Positions 45,448-55,780 of a stretch of 64,000 bases of DNA are shown in pieces. Made by a program: the position numbers and the translations under genes. Origin of the DNA: an uncultured Collinsella sp. (lineage in GTDB: Bacteria > Actinomycetota > Coriobacteriia > Coriobacteriales > Coriobacteriaceae); assembly GCA_902493535.1 (NCBI GenBank), contig CABUQG010000002.1:30098-94097 (forward strand). Direction: 5' to 3'. Position 1 is the first letter of the stretch. Each line of letters opens with the position of its first letter. The notes below the pieces were generated by a model. The model did no database searches, was not told where the DNA came from, and saw only the letters and a program-made list of their open reading frames with translations.

Positions 45448-47747
45448 GTGCGACCGAGCGCGAGCATGTGATGCCTCCGCGGCCCCTGATGCCGTGGACG
45501 ATGGCCCTGTGTGCCGGCGTGTGCATGAGCTGCGCCTTGGTGCTCAACGTGGCCGCTGATGTGCTGCTGAGGGAGCAGGCGCCGGCGGTCGGGCTGCTAT
45601 GGGCCATTCCCGTTGCGGCGGCGGCATTCGTTGTGCTGGCTCAATTTTGTGCACCGCTTGCTCCTTGGAAGCGGTGGATGCATGCCGCGTCCGTTGGTCT
45701 CGTGGCGGGAGCGGTCGTCTCGGCGTGGTGGGCTGTGGGCACGCTAGGCGCCTCGAAGGCGCTCGACGGTCGAGCGGCAAGCAGCCTCGAGTTTGTCGTG
45801 CAGGGCGATCCATCCATAAACGACGACGTGTATTCCTATACCTGCGAGGCACGCGCGGACGGTAAGAACTTGGCAACGGTTCGTCTATCGTTTGACCGCG
45901 AGCTCAAGGTCGGGGCGCACGTGCGTGTTATCGGCCGCGTTTCACGTTTTGAGAACGATCCATATGGACGATCGCGCGTGCTCCGAGGCGAGGTGCGCAA
46001 GGTTCAAGCCCTTCGAGTTGTGTCGGTCGATGAGGGCTCTCCGGGGCCGCTGCTTCGGCTGCGAAATGGGCTGCTAGCGTCCATCGCGCCTGCGACCGAC
46101 CCGGCGCGTGCGCTCATAGCCGGTGTCGTCTGCGGTCGTTCGGCCGAGCTACGCGCCCAGCCGGCGGGCGACTGGTTTTCGGTAACGGGAACGGCGCATC
46201 TTATCGCCGTCTCGGGCAGCCATTTGGCTATCGTGGGGTTTGTAATCGAGGGTGTATTGCAAAAGACTCGGTGCTCACGTGGTCTTCAGCGGGCGATATT
46301 GGCGGTAACGCTTGTGGGCTACGCTGCCTTTACGGGCGCGTCTCCCTCGGCCGTGCGCGCGTGCTGCATGGTGTTCGCGACGCTTGTCGTAAACGGCGCG
46401 GGGCGTCGCCGGCACGGTGCATCGGCACTCTTCGTAACCATGTCCATCTTTGTGCTACTGCGGCCGACGGTGCTGTTCGAGATGGGCTTTCAGCTTTCAT
46501 GTGCCAGCGTCTTAGCCATTCTGTGCTTTTGCCCCTATGCGACCTACGCTTTGGGTGAGCTGGGTGTGCCATCGGGCGTTGCCAGCATGCTTTCCGTCAC
46601 GCTGTGCTCGCAACTGGCGACACTTCCCATTACCATTCCTGCATTCGGTACGTTCTCGCTCATTGCTCCGTTGGCAAATGCGGTCATCGGTCCGGTGGTG
46701 AGCGTACTGCTTGCTTTGTCCATCGTGCTGGTTCCCTTTTCGCTCGTGGGACCGTTGCGGACTTGGGCGCTCGTTGTGCCCATGATTGCCGCCCGTTGCG
46801 CGCTGTTTTTCGAGCAGCTGTTTGCCGCCGTGCCGGGTGCATCCGTGAGCGTGCCGCCCGATAGCATGTGGATTTACCTAGTGCCGTGTTTGCTGGCGGT
46901 GCTGCTGGTCTGGTGGCCGCGTCCCCGTGCACGTCCTGTGGCGGTGGGGCTTGCATGCCTGGTGCTCTTGGCTGCGATTCCGTACGTCTACTGGGATCGA
47001 TTCGCTCCGCCTTCGGTGACGGTGCTCGATGTGGGCCAGGCCGATGCGATTCTTATCCGCCAGGGCGGCGCAGTAGCGCTCGTCGACTGCGGGCTCGACG
47101 AGCGCGTGGTGGCGGCGTTGGTCCGCAATAACGTGCACCATATCGATGCCGTCTTTGTGACGCATTGGGATGAGGACCACTGGGGTGGTCTGCCTGCCGT
47201 GCTCGAACAGTTTTCGGTCGGAACGATTGCCGTGGCGGCTGATGCGCTGGAGGATGCTCCTGCCGAGGTGTTGAACCGACCTGGCGTGGAGTATCGGCAG
47301 GTGCGCCGTGGGGATACAGTCGACATCGGCTCATTTTGCGCCCGCGTGATGTGGCCATTCGAGTCCGTGGATGGCGAGGGAAATGAGGACTCGCTTGTCC
47401 TGCTGCTCTCTTATATTCAGGAAGGCAAGGGCCTGCGTATGCTCCTCACCGGCGATGCCGAGCTCGACCAAGAACGGGAATTCGTGCAGGAGGTGGGGGA
47501 TATCGATGTCCTTAAACTTGGGCATCACGGCTCTAAGGTTTCAGTCGATGGTGAGTTGCTGGACGTCCTGAAGCCCGAGCTTTCCCTCGCGAGCGCGGGC
47601 GAGGGGAATCGATACGGCCATCCGTCCGACGCCTGCATCGATGCCGTTAAGGAAGCGGGCGGCGTGTTCGCGTGCACTATCGAACACGGCGACATTACCG
47701 TCACGCCGACTGCGAATGGCTTTGCGATGCGATGCCAGCGACCGTGA
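45444..47747 (+). CDS. comEC: Competence protein ComEC/Rec2 (DNA channel)
   Basis: ComEC is the membrane channel for incoming single-stranded DNA. The 767-residue protein has an N-terminal OB-like domain, a multi-helix competence core (ALIAGVVCGRSAELRAQPAG, TAHLIAVSGSHLAIVGFVIE), and a C-terminal metallo-beta-lactamase domain (VTHWDEDHWGGLPAVLEQF, LGHHGSKVSVDGELL). The ATG overlaps comEA by 4 nt; ATG 45471 is an alternative. Confidence 0.95.
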   Translation: MSATEREHVMPPRPLMPWTMALCAGVCMSCALVLNVAADVLLREQAPAVGLLWAIPVAAAAFVVLAQFCAPLAPWKRWMHAASVGLVAGAVVSAWWAVGTLGASKALDGRAASSLEFVVQGDPSINDDVYSYTCEARADGKNLATVRLSFDRELKVGAHVRVIGRVSRFENDPYGRSRVLRGEVRKVQALRVVSVDEGSPGPLLRLRNGLLASIAPATDPARALIAGVVCGRSAELRAQPAGDWFSVTGTAHLIAVSGSHLAIVGFVIEGVLQKTRCSRGLQRAILAVTLVGYAAFTGASPSAVRACCMVFATLVVNGAGRRRHGASALFVTMSIFVLLRPTVLFEMGFQLSCASVLAILCFCPYATYALGELGVPSGVASMLSVTLCSQLATLPITIPAFGTFSLIAPLANAVIGPVVSVLLALSIVLVPFSLVGPLRTWALVVPMIAARCALFFEQLFAAVPGASVSVPPDSMWIYLVPCLLAVLLVWWPRPRARPVAVGLACLVLLAAIPYVYWDRFAPPSVTVLDVGQADAILIRQGGAVALVDCGLDERVVAALVRNNVHHIDAVFVTHWDEDHWGGLPAVLEQFSVGTIAVAADALEDAPAEVLNRPGVEYRQVRRGDTVDIGSFCARVMWPFESVDGEGNEDSLVLLLSYIQEGKGLRMLLTGDAELDQEREFVQEVGDIDVLKLGHHGSKVSVDGELLDVLKPELSLASAGEGNRYGHPSDACIDAVKEAGGVFACTIEHGDITVTPTANGFAMRCQRP

Positions 47748-47825
47748 CGACGTCGTTGGCGTGTGGTGGGACCCTGGGCTAGAATGGCACGGAGCGAATA
47801 CGAAGGCCTGCGGGAGGGGAGCGCA

Positions 47826-48788
47826 ATGTCCGAAACCGGTCTGCTGCCGGCATATCTGATCGTCGGTACCGACGGAGTCAAGCGCGATCATGCCGTCTCG
47901 CGCATGAAGGCGCGTCTGGAAAAGACGGGCATGGTCGAGTTCAACCTCGACGAGCGCGACATGACCAAAGACCCCGATATCGAGTCGATTATCGGATCGC
48001 TTAACACCTTTCCGATGGGCAGCGAGTTTCGCCTGGTAATCCTTGATGGCTGCTCAAAGCTCGCCAAGGCGGTCTCGGAGACGCTCGTTGAGTATCTGGC
48101 AAGTCCCAACCCCACAACGGTCTGCCTCATCATCGCCGACTCGCTTGCCAAGAACACGCGCCTGTATAAGGCGATCGCCAAAATCGACAAGAAGGCCGTG
48201 ATCGATTTCTCCGGCACCAAGCGCTGGGAGTTACCGCGCCGCGTGCAACAGATGGCGACGCAGCACGGCAAGTCGATCTCGACGGCGGCCGCCGAGGAAC
48301 TCGTCTCGCGTTCGGGTGAAAACACTCGCATGCTCGATAACGACTTGGCTAAGCTTGCCCAGATGGTCGAGGCGCCCCAGATTGAGCTTGCCGACGTTGA
48401 GCACTGGATTGTACGTACGGCCGAGGTTCAACCCTGGGACTTTCTCAATGCGGTCTCGGCCCGTGACATGCGACGCTCGCTCGAGCTCTTCAATCTACTG
48501 CCCGCCAAGAGCTACGTGTGGACTTACACATTGCTGTGCGGCCGCATCCGCGAGCTTATCGTTGCCAAGGCGCTCGATGCGCGCGGACAGGGTCGTGAGC
48601 TGGCCGCAACACTTAAGCTCCAGTCCTGGCAGGTCAAGAATCACCTGACCTGGGCACGTCGCTTTTCGATGGCAGAGCTCGTTGCCGCGCTCGAGGGCGC
48701 GGTCGATGTGGAGCTCGCACTGAAGGGTTCGGCCGATTCTCAGACCGCGCTTTTGCTCTGGATTACGAACATCTTGAGAAAATCGTGA
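47826..48788 (+). CDS. holA: DNA polymerase III subunit delta
   Basis: HolA opens the beta clamp within the clamp loader. The 320-residue protein has the expected weak AAA+ fold: LPAYLIVGTDGVKRDHAVSR, FRLVILDGCSKLAKAVSETL and an AAAEELVSRSGENTRMLDNDL segment. ATG 47826 follows GGAGGGGAG. The comEC-holA-rpsT order is widely conserved. Confidence 0.92.
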   Translation: MSETGLLPAYLIVGTDGVKRDHAVSRMKARLEKTGMVEFNLDERDMTKDPDIESIIGSLNTFPMGSEFRLVILDGCSKLAKAVSETLVEYLASPNPTTVCLIIADSLAKNTRLYKAIAKIDKKAVIDFSGTKRWELPRRVQQMATQHGKSISTAAAEELVSRSGENTRMLDNDLAKLAQMVEAPQIELADVEHWIVRTAEVQPWDFLNAVSARDMRRSLELFNLLPAKSYVWTYTLLCGRIRELIVAKALDARGQGRELAATLKLQSWQVKNHLTWARRFSMAELVAALEGAVDVELALKGSADSQTALLLWITNILRKS

Positions 48789-48836
48789 TGATACCTGCCT
48801 ATTTGACAAATTCGTTCTATCCCTTTGAGGGGGAGC

Positions 48837-48846
48837 GTGCTATAGT
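48837..48846 (+). promoter_or_regulatory. Candidate rpsT promoter (extended -10)
   Basis: GTGCTATAGT occurs 76 nt before the rpsT start and is identical to the element before rpmB. TTGACA at 48803-48808 is too far upstream to be its -35. Confidence 0.4.
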
Positions 48847-48921
48847 AGGCGCTTGCATGACCTCACCGTGTCTCAGAGGTGTCATACATTTTTTGCAAGG
48901 AACTCGAAAGGAACTCCAGAA

Positions 48922-49188
48922 GTGGCAAACATCAAGTCTCAGAAGAAGCGTATCCGCACCAATGAGGCAGCTCGCATGCGTAACAAGGCTGTCAAGTCCG
49001 AGCTCAAGACGCTGACCAAGCACGTCCAGTCCGCCGTCGCCGAGGGCGACGCCGAGAAGGCCCAGGCTGCCCTCAAGACCGTCACCAAGCGTCTCGACAT
49101 GGCTGCCGCCAAGCATGTTATCCACAAGAACCAGGCTTCCAACCGCAAGTCCGGTCTTGCCAAGCTCGTGAACAGCATCAACGCTTAA
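48922..49188 (+). CDS. rpsT: 30S ribosomal protein S20
   Basis: The 88-residue basic protein [20 protein letters not shown]...[17 protein letters not shown] is S20, a primary 16S rRNA binder. The start is GTG 48922 with AAAGGA about 10 nt upstream; longer frames are not conserved. It is monocistronic between holA and lepA, with its own terminator. Confidence 0.96.
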   Translation: MANIKSQKKRIRTNEAARMRNKAVKSELKTLTKHVQSAVAEGDAEKAQAALKTVTKRLDMAAAKHVIHKNQASNRKSGLAKLVNSINA

Positions 49189-49223
49189 GTTGTAAATTTC
49201 ACACCACACAGATTACGCGCATA

Positions 49224-49259
49224 AATGGAGCCTGTTTTATGGAACAGGCTCCATTTTTT
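49224..49259 (+). terminator. Intrinsic terminator after rpsT
   Basis: AATGGAGCCTGTT (49224-49236) pairs perfectly with AACAGGCTCCATT (49243-49255). A further TTTT follows. Confidence 0.92.
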
Positions 49260-49284
49260 GTACCGCTCGGGTAAGATAGTCCGC

Positions 49285-51096
49285 ATGAATACTTCAATTG
49301 ACATTTCCCACATCCGCAACTTCTCGATTGTTGCGCACATCGACCATGGCAAGTCCACGATTAGTGACCGCATCCTCGAGCTCACCCATACCGTCGACGA
49401 GCGCGACATGGAGTCGCAGCTGCTCGACACCATGGATATCGAGCGCGAGCGCGGCATTACGATCAAGTCCAATGCCGTTCGCGTGTCCTATGACGCCGAC
49501 GATGGCGAGACGTATCAGTTCAATCTGATCGATACGCCGGGCCACGTGGACTTTACCTATGAGGTCTCGCGCTCGCTGGCAGCCTGTGAGGGCGCGGTGC
49601 TCGTTGTCGACGCCACGCAGGGCGTCGAGGCGCAGACCGTCTCCAACGCGACGCTCGCCATGAACGCCAATCTGGACATTGTGCCGGCCATCAACAAGAT
49701 CGACCTGCCCTCGGCCCATCCCGATGAGGTTAAGACCGAGATCGAGGATGACCTGGCGATTCCTGCCGATGATGCCGTGTGTGTCTCGGGCAAGACCGGC
49801 GAGGGCATCCACGATCTGCTGGAGTCCATTGTCTTTTTGATTTCGCCGCCTAAGGGCGATGCAAACGCTCCGCTCAAAGCGCTCATTCTGGATTCGTACT
49901 TTGACGAGTATCGCGGTGTGGTGGCCACGGTGCGCGTTTTTGACGGCTCCATCAAAAAGGGCGATACCCTGCGCATGATGCAGGCAGAGGGCGACTTTTT
50001 GGTCGACGGCGTGGGTGTCAAGCGTCCTGCCGAGACCCCGGTTGACGCGCTGACGGTTGGCGAGGTCGGCTACGTGGTCACGGGCCTGAAGGACCCCGAG
50101 GCCGTTCGCGTGGGCGATACCCTCACGTGGGCGTCGAATCCCTGCCCCGAGCCGCTTCCCGGCTACCGCGAGGCTAAGCCCATGGTCTATACGGGCCTGT
50201 TCCCGATCGATAACAAGGACTACGAGAACCTGCGTGACGCGCTCGATAAGCTGCACGTCAACGACCCGTCGTTGGTGTGGGAGCCCGAGACCTCGGTGGC
50301 GCTCGGCTTTGGCTTCCGCGTGGGCTTCCTGGGCCTGCTGCACATGGAAGTCGTCAAGGAACGCCTGGAGCGCGAGTTCAACCTGGACCTCATTGCCACG
50401 AGTCCCTCGGTCGACTATCACGTCTACAAGACCGACGGCGAGATGATTGATGTCCGTAGCCCGCAGGATCTTCCCGAGGCCACGCGCATCGAGCGTATCG
50501 AGGAACCCTACCTCAAGGCTAAGATCATCTGCCCGCCCGAGTATACGGGTGCCGTCATGCAGCTCGCTATCGAGCACCGTGGCATTACAACCGACATGAT
50601 CCATCTCACGAGCAAATCGGTCGAGATGCGCTTTGACATGCCGCTCGCCGAGCTCATCCTGGACTTCTTTGACCAGCTCAAGAGTCGTACCAAGGGCTAT
50701 GCCTCGCTCGACTACGAGTTCAACGAGTACCGTCCCTCCGAGCTCGTTAAGCTCGATATCTTGCTTTCGGGCGACGAGGTGGACGCGCTGTCGTTTATCG
50801 TCCACAAGGACAAGGCCTATGGTCTGGCCCGTGGCCTGTGCGACAAGCTTAAGGAGATCATCCCGCGTCAGCTGTTCGAGGTGCCCATCCAGGGTGCTAT
50901 CGGCAATAAGATCATTGCCCGCTCCACCGTCAAGGCGCGTCGCAAGGACGTGCTTGCTAAGTGCTACGGCGGCGATATCTCGCGTAAGCGCAAGCTGCTC
51001 GAGAAGCAGAAAGAGGGCAAGAAGCGCATGAAGGCCATCGGATCGGTCGAGGTCCCGCAGGAGGCCTTTATGGCGATCCTCAAGGTGGACGAGTAG
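49285..51096 (+). CDS. lepA: Elongation factor 4 (LepA)
   Basis: EF4 is a ribosomal GTPase linked to back-translocation and 30S biogenesis. The 603-residue protein has [20 protein letters not shown], the switch [35 protein letters not shown] and the LepA-specific C-terminus ([20 protein letters not shown]). ATG 49285 is only 26 nt after the rpsT terminator, so its promoter must be in or before that element, or read-through is used. Confidence 0.97.
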   Translation: MNTSIDISHIRNFSIVAHIDHGKSTISDRILELTHTVDERDMESQLLDTMDIERERGITIKSNAVRVSYDADDGETYQFNLIDTPGHVDFTYEVSRSLAACEGAVLVVDATQGVEAQTVSNATLAMNANLDIVPAINKIDLPSAHPDEVKTEIEDDLAIPADDAVCVSGKTGEGIHDLLESIVFLISPPKGDANAPLKALILDSYFDEYRGVVATVRVFDGSIKKGDTLRMMQAEGDFLVDGVGVKRPAETPVDALTVGEVGYVVTGLKDPEAVRVGDTLTWASNPCPEPLPGYREAKPMVYTGLFPIDNKDYENLRDALDKLHVNDPSLVWEPETSVALGFGFRVGFLGLLHMEVVKERLEREFNLDLIATSPSVDYHVYKTDGEMIDVRSPQDLPEATRIERIEEPYLKAKIICPPEYTGAVMQLAIEHRGITTDMIHLTSKSVEMRFDMPLAELILDFFDQLKSRTKGYASLDYEFNEYRPSELVKLDILLSGDEVDALSFIVHKDKAYGLARGLCDKLKEIIPRQLFEVPIQGAIGNKIIARSTVKARRKDVLAKCYGGDISRKRKLLEKQKEGKKRMKAIGSVEVPQEAFMAILKVDE

Positions 51097-51100
51097 GTCT

Positions 51101-52144
51101 ATGGCGCTTTCTGAATACAGCAAGCGGCTGCTGGGCGCCTATGCCGAGCAGCCGTTCCTTATGGCTCCCATGGCGGGCGTGACCGACCCTGCCTACCGCA
51201 TCATGTGCCGCCGTCGCGGTGCCAATCTCGCCTATAGCGAGATGGTGAGCGTGGCGGGCCTTGCCTATGCTAGCAACAAAACGTGGCGCCTGGTGCTGCC
51301 GGCCGACGAGGAGCAGCAGATTTGCGTGCAGCTCTTTGGCTCCAAGCCCGAGCAGTTTGCGAGCGCCGTCGCCGCCGTCGAGGATCGTGTGGGCGATCGC
51401 CTGTCATTGATTGATATCAACATGGCCTGTCCGGCTCGCAAGGTCGTTACTAAGGGCGAAGGCTCGGCGCTTATGCGCACGCCCGACCTGGCCGAGAAGA
51501 TTGTCGAGGCAGCGGTGGGCGCGGCTCATGTTCCCGTGACCGTGAAGATCCGCAAGGGTTTTTATGCCGAGGACCGCAACGCCGCAACGTTTGCCCAGAT
51601 GCTCGAAGGGGCGGGCGCCTCCGCAGTTGCCGTGCACGGTCGTTGTGCCACGCAGCTCTATACGGGGCAGGCCGATTGGTCTGTCGTCGATGAGGTCGCA
51701 GATGCCGTCGAGATTCCCGTGATTGGTTCGGGCGATGTGTTCTGCGCCGAGGATGCCGCGGAGCATCTGCGCAGTTCTGGTGCCAGCGCGGTGTTTATCG
51801 CGCGCGGCATCTATGGTAATCCCTGGGTGTTCGGTGATGCTCGCGCCCTTGCGCTCGATGGCATACCGGTGCCGGCGCGCAGCTCCGTCGAGCGCCTGGA
51901 CGCCCTGCGTGAACACCTAACGCTGACGCACGAGCTTCTGCCGCTCATGTCGCGTGCCCGCACGTACGCAAGCTGGTACTTAAAAGGCATGCCCCATGCC
52001 GCCGCTTGGCGTGCCCATGTGGTGCGCTGTTCCACATACGAGGAGTTTATGGTGCTGGTCGATGAGATCGAGCGCGATGTGGTGGCCTGCGAGGCCGCAC
52101 TTGCCGCCGGCGAATCGGTGCCCCCTCATCCGCTGGAGGCTTAA
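51101..52144 (+). CDS. dusB: tRNA-dihydrouridine synthase (DusB-like)
   Basis: Dus enzymes reduce uridine to dihydrouridine in tRNA using FMN. The 347-residue protein has PFLMAPMAGVTDPAYRIMCR, the active-site Cys in INMACPARKVVTKGEGSALM, VAVHGRCATQLYTGQADW and a GSGDVFCAEDA barrel end. It lies 4 nt after lepA. DusB assignment over other Dus types is by overall resemblance. Confidence 0.9.
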   Translation: MALSEYSKRLLGAYAEQPFLMAPMAGVTDPAYRIMCRRRGANLAYSEMVSVAGLAYASNKTWRLVLPADEEQQICVQLFGSKPEQFASAVAAVEDRVGDRLSLIDINMACPARKVVTKGEGSALMRTPDLAEKIVEAAVGAAHVPVTVKIRKGFYAEDRNAATFAQMLEGAGASAVAVHGRCATQLYTGQADWSVVDEVADAVEIPVIGSGDVFCAEDAAEHLRSSGASAVFIARGIYGNPWVFGDARALALDGIPVPARSSVERLDALREHLTLTHELLPLMSRARTYASWYLKGMPHAAAWRAHVVRCSTYEEFMVLVDEIERDVVACEAALAAGESVPPHPLEA

Positions 52145-52146
52145 GG

Positions 52147-53379
52147 GTGGCCGTTACCGCGCTGTACGTGCACGTGCCGTTTTGCGCCCAAAAGTGCCGG
52201 TACTGCGACTTTGACTCGCGCAGTTTTGCTCCGTGTGATCTGAGCGCTGCGCTCGATGCCTATTTTGAGCAGTTGTTCGCGCGTCTCGATGCTTTTGGCA
52301 AGGCTGGTGCCCTTGACCAGATCCGCACCGTCTATGTTGGCGGCGGTACGCCGTCGCTGGCGGGGGAGCGCCTGGTGGAGCTGGCGCGGCGTATTCGTGC
52401 GTGGTGCGCCCCCGTTGAGTTTACCTGCGAGGCCAATCCCGAGTCGCTGACCGCCGAGCTTGCCGCTGCACTTGCCAAGGTTGGTGTCACACGCGTCTCT
52501 CTGGGCGTGCAAACGCTCGATAACACCGAACTTACCGCTATCGGCCGTATTCACGATGCCGATCGGGCGCTCGCCGCCATCGCGACAGTCAAGACCGCTG
52601 GGCTTGACGTGTCGTGCGACCTTATGTGCGGACTTCCCGGGCAGACCGCAGCGAGTTGGAAGCGCACGCTCGATGGCGTGCTGGTGGCGGCGCCGCATCA
52701 TGTGTCGGTGTACCCGCTCACGCTCGAGGAGGCCACGCCGCTCTACCTCATGGCGTGTCGCGACGAGTCGCTCGAGCCCGACGAGGATTTTCAGGCCGCC
52801 TGCATGGATATGGCACGCGAGCTCCTGGGTGCGGCCGGTTATCACCCCTATGAGGTGGCGAGCTATGCGCTCGACGGCCATGAGTGCGCCCATAACATTG
52901 CCTACTGGACCGGACGGGGCTACCTGGGCCTGGGTCGTTCTGCCGCGGGCATGCTCGACGCCGAGGATTTCGACCGTCTTGCAGGTTTGTTCCCCGGCGT
53001 GTCTTCTCGAGGCGATGCGCACCGCGTGCGTCTGGTGCAACGCGACGATGACGCGACGGCGTTCGAGGCCGAACATCTGTCGCAGCGCGAGGCTGCGGCC
53101 GAAGACCTGATGCTCGCCTGTCGCATGACGCGCGGTGTCGCGTCCGACCTGTTGGTTCGCGCGGCTCGTGTCATCCCGGCCGATGAGCTGGCAGCTGCCT
53201 GCGATCGCGCACTCGAATTGGGTCTTGCCACTTGGGTGCCTGAGACGCTCGGGGTCCATGAGGGACCCTTCACTTCGGCAGATGTCGTCGCGGGTCATGT
53301 TCGAGCTCGTCTGGCGCCGACCCACCTGGGCTGGCTCGATGGAAATGTTCTGTTCGAGCTGTTTTGGGATCTAGCTTAG
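52147..53379 (+). CDS. hemW: Radical SAM heme chaperone HemW-like protein
   Basis: This radical SAM protein is related to HemN. The 410-residue protein has ALYVHVPFCAQKCRYCDFDS (the CxxxCxxC cluster motif), VYVGGGTPS and DLMCGLPGQTAASW. The family often receives the name coproporphyrinogen III oxidase, but HemW types are heme-binding chaperones. The start is GTG 52147 after GGAGG. It precedes the dnaJ pair, as hemW does in many Gram-positives. Confidence 0.88.
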   Translation: MAVTALYVHVPFCAQKCRYCDFDSRSFAPCDLSAALDAYFEQLFARLDAFGKAGALDQIRTVYVGGGTPSLAGERLVELARRIRAWCAPVEFTCEANPESLTAELAAALAKVGVTRVSLGVQTLDNTELTAIGRIHDADRALAAIATVKTAGLDVSCDLMCGLPGQTAASWKRTLDGVLVAAPHHVSVYPLTLEEATPLYLMACRDESLEPDEDFQAACMDMARELLGAAGYHPYEVASYALDGHECAHNIAYWTGRGYLGLGRSAAGMLDAEDFDRLAGLFPGVSSRGDAHRVRLVQRDDDATAFEAEHLSQREAAAEDLMLACRMTRGVASDLLVRAARVIPADELAAACDRALELGLATWVPETLGVHEGPFTSADVVAGHVRARLAPTHLGWLDGNVLFELFWDLA

Positions 53380-53437
53380 GTCGCTCGGGTAGAATTACCG
53401 GAATATATACGCTGCTGTGAGCAGGAGGTTGCCGCGC

Positions 53438-54541
53438 ATGGCGACGATGAACGAAAAAGATTACTACGAGATTCTGGGTGTCTCCAAGGACGCCACCTCG
53501 CGTGATATTCAAAAGGCCTTCCAGCAAAAGGCCCGCAAGCTCCATCCGGACGTCAACAAAGAGCCGGATGCCGAGGAAAAGTTTAAAGAGGTTTCCGAGG
53601 CCTACGCCGTGCTTTCGGACGAGCAGAAGCGTTCGCGCTACGACGCCATGCGTTCGGGCAATCCCTTTGCCGGTGCTCCTACGGCTTCGCCCTATGGTGG
53701 CGGCTACGCCGGCAGCACGGGTTATGGCAATCCTTTTGAGGGCGGCTTTCCTTTTGGCGGTGCCTGGGGCCAGCAGCGTCGTGGGCAGGCTGCCTATAAT
53801 CCCGAGAACGGTGCCAACGTGGTCGTCGATATCAAACTCGACGCCAAGGAGGCCAAGGGCGGTGCCCGCAAGACCGTCCGCTATACGCGTTTCGATACGT
53901 GCGGACATTGCGGCGGCTCGGGCTCCGTTTCGTCTGAGCATGCCCATACCTGCCCGAGCTGCGGTGGCCGCGGCCACATCGACGTCGACCTGTCCTTCCT
54001 GTTTGGTGCGGGTGCGTTCCAGTCGGTCTGCCCCGAGTGCGGCGGTTCCGGTAAAGTCGTGGCCGATCCCTGTCCCGATTGCGGCGGCAGCGGTCGTACT
54101 CGCGTAACCTCCGAGCAGACGATTGAGTTTCCTGCCGGCACGCACGATGGCGACGAGGTCCGCATTGGCGGCATGGGTCATGCTGGCACCAACGGTGCCG
54201 CGGGCGGCGACCTGGTCGGTCGCGCCCATGTTGAGGCCGAGCGCCTGGAAGGTAAGGCTCGTACCGGTTTTTACCTGATGGGCATCGTGGCGCCGTTTTT
54301 GGTGCTGTCGGCCATCTCGGGCGTGTTCTCGGCCTTTGCCGTGATGTGCTTTATTCCGTTTGCCATGGGCCTATTTATGGTGGTCTCGGACGGCGTGCTG
54401 CACCGCAGCCTGCTGTGGTGGAAGCGCGGCGCGATGCAGTTTGCCAACGGTTTTGCCAACGGATTTATGTTTGCGCTCGTGTCGGTTTGGTTTGCGAGCT
54501 GCTCGCAGCGTGCCATGCTTTCGCCCTACGCAATGCAATAA
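53438..54541 (+). CDS. J-domain protein with zinc finger and C-terminal membrane segments
   Basis: The 367-residue protein starts with a J domain ([23 protein letters not shown] at 36-38) and a Gly/Phe-rich linker (65-120). Four CxxCxGxG zinc repeats follow (155-215). Instead of the full DnaJ C-terminal domains, it has a short beta segment and then strongly hydrophobic stretches (about 276-317 and 338-355), predicted membrane helices. It is probably a membrane-tethered DnaK co-chaperone; substrates are unknown. ATG 53438 follows AGGAGG. A canonical DnaJ follows. Confidence 0.85.
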   Translation: MATMNEKDYYEILGVSKDATSRDIQKAFQQKARKLHPDVNKEPDAEEKFKEVSEAYAVLSDEQKRSRYDAMRSGNPFAGAPTASPYGGGYAGSTGYGNPFEGGFPFGGAWGQQRRGQAAYNPENGANVVVDIKLDAKEAKGGARKTVRYTRFDTCGHCGGSGSVSSEHAHTCPSCGGRGHIDVDLSFLFGAGAFQSVCPECGGSGKVVADPCPDCGGSGRTRVTSEQTIEFPAGTHDGDEVRIGGMGHAGTNGAAGGDLVGRAHVEAERLEGKARTGFYLMGIVAPFLVLSAISGVFSAFAVMCFIPFAMGLFMVVSDGVLHRSLLWWKRGAMQFANGFANGFMFALVSVWFASCSQRAMLSPYAMQ

Positions 54542-54622
54542 CATCAACCCCTCTGTTTGCGGCCGGCCCAGCTTGGGTATAGGACGCACTGTGACAATAA
54601 TGAAAGTCGGAAGGATTCGGTC

Positions 54623-55771
54623 GTGTCGGAAAATAGGGATTACTACGAGGTGCTTGGCGTCGACAAGGATGCCGACGCGCGGACGATTAAGCGCGCGTTT
54701 CTAAAGAAGGCCCGTACCGTACACCCGGACGTTTCGGACGACCCCGAGGCCGAGGCCAAGTTCAAAGAGCTCAACGAGGCATATTCCGTTCTTTCCGATG
54801 AGCAGAAGCGTGCTAACTACGACCGTTACGGCACTGCCGACGGCCCTGGTGGTTCGGGCTACGTCGATATCAACGATATCTTTGGCGGCATGGGCATGGA
54901 CGACTTGTTCTCGTCGTTCTTTGGCGGCGGTGCCGGCGGTGGCGCCCGCAGCCGTCGTGAGCGTCGTCGCGGACGAGACATGGCCATCTCGCTTTCGGTG
55001 ACGCTCGAGGAGGCGGCGCTCGGCTGCAAAAAGACAATCAGCTATGACCGCCTTGCTCCTTGCGAGGACTGCAATGGCACCGGTAGGGCAGAGGGCGCAC
55101 AGGAAAAGCAGTGTGGCCGCTGCCACGGTACGGGCTACGTCACGACGGTTCAGCGATCGTTTTTGGGCCAGGTTCAGTCTTCCTCGCCTTGCCCCGACTG
55201 CCATGGCGAGGGCACGGTTATCGACCATCCCTGCGAGACCTGCGACGGTCAAGGCCGCACGCCTTCGCACGAAAAGATCGACATCGATATTCCCGCCGGC
55301 GTTTCGACCGGTCGCCAGCTGCGCGTGAGCGGCTTTGGCGAGGCCGGCCTTCGCGGCGAGCCTTCGGGCGACCTGATTGTCAACGTGCGCGTTTCCGACC
55401 ATGAGCGCTTTAAGCGCAACGGGGACGACCTGTACCTGGTGAGCGATATCTCGATTGCGCAGGCCGCACTCGGCTGCGAGATCGAGGTCGAGGGCATTAT
55501 GCCCGACGAGGTCGTTAAGGTGACGGTTCCCGCCGGCGCCCAGTACGGCGACACCGTGAGCGTCAATAATTACGGCATGCCGCGCATTGGCGGTGGCGGT
55601 TCGCGTGGCCGCCTGATCGTGCAACTGCGCGTGGTCGTTCCCACCAATCTTTCCAATAAGCAGCGCGAGCTGCTCCGTGCTTTTGCCGATGAGATGCGCG
55701 ATGACGTCGCTTCCGGTAAGAAGTCGGTGACCGACCGTATCAAGAGTGCCCTCGACGATATCCTCGATTAA
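54623..55771 (+). CDS. dnaJ: Chaperone protein DnaJ
   Basis: This is the canonical DnaK co-chaperone. The 382-residue protein has a J domain (HPD at 34-36), a Gly-rich linker, four zinc motifs (CEDCNGTG, CGRCHGTG, CPDCHGEG, CETCDGQG) and both C-terminal peptide-binding domains. The start is GTG 54623 after AAGGA. It lies 81 nt after the membrane-type J protein, and no dnaK, grpE or hrcA is in the window. Confidence 0.95.
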   Translation: MSENRDYYEVLGVDKDADARTIKRAFLKKARTVHPDVSDDPEAEAKFKELNEAYSVLSDEQKRANYDRYGTADGPGGSGYVDINDIFGGMGMDDLFSSFFGGGAGGGARSRRERRRGRDMAISLSVTLEEAALGCKKTISYDRLAPCEDCNGTGRAEGAQEKQCGRCHGTGYVTTVQRSFLGQVQSSSPCPDCHGEGTVIDHPCETCDGQGRTPSHEKIDIDIPAGVSTGRQLRVSGFGEAGLRGEPSGDLIVNVRVSDHERFKRNGDDLYLVSDISIAQAALGCEIEVEGIMPDEVVKVTVPAGAQYGDTVSVNNYGMPRIGGGGSRGRLIVQLRVVVPTNLSNKQRELLRAFADEMRDDVASGKKSVTDRIKSALDDILD

Positions 55772-55780
55772 GGAGCCCGC

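Noticed and set aside
49294..51123. Minus-strand open frame of 609 codons across lepA
   Set aside because: It is an antisense shadow of lepA.
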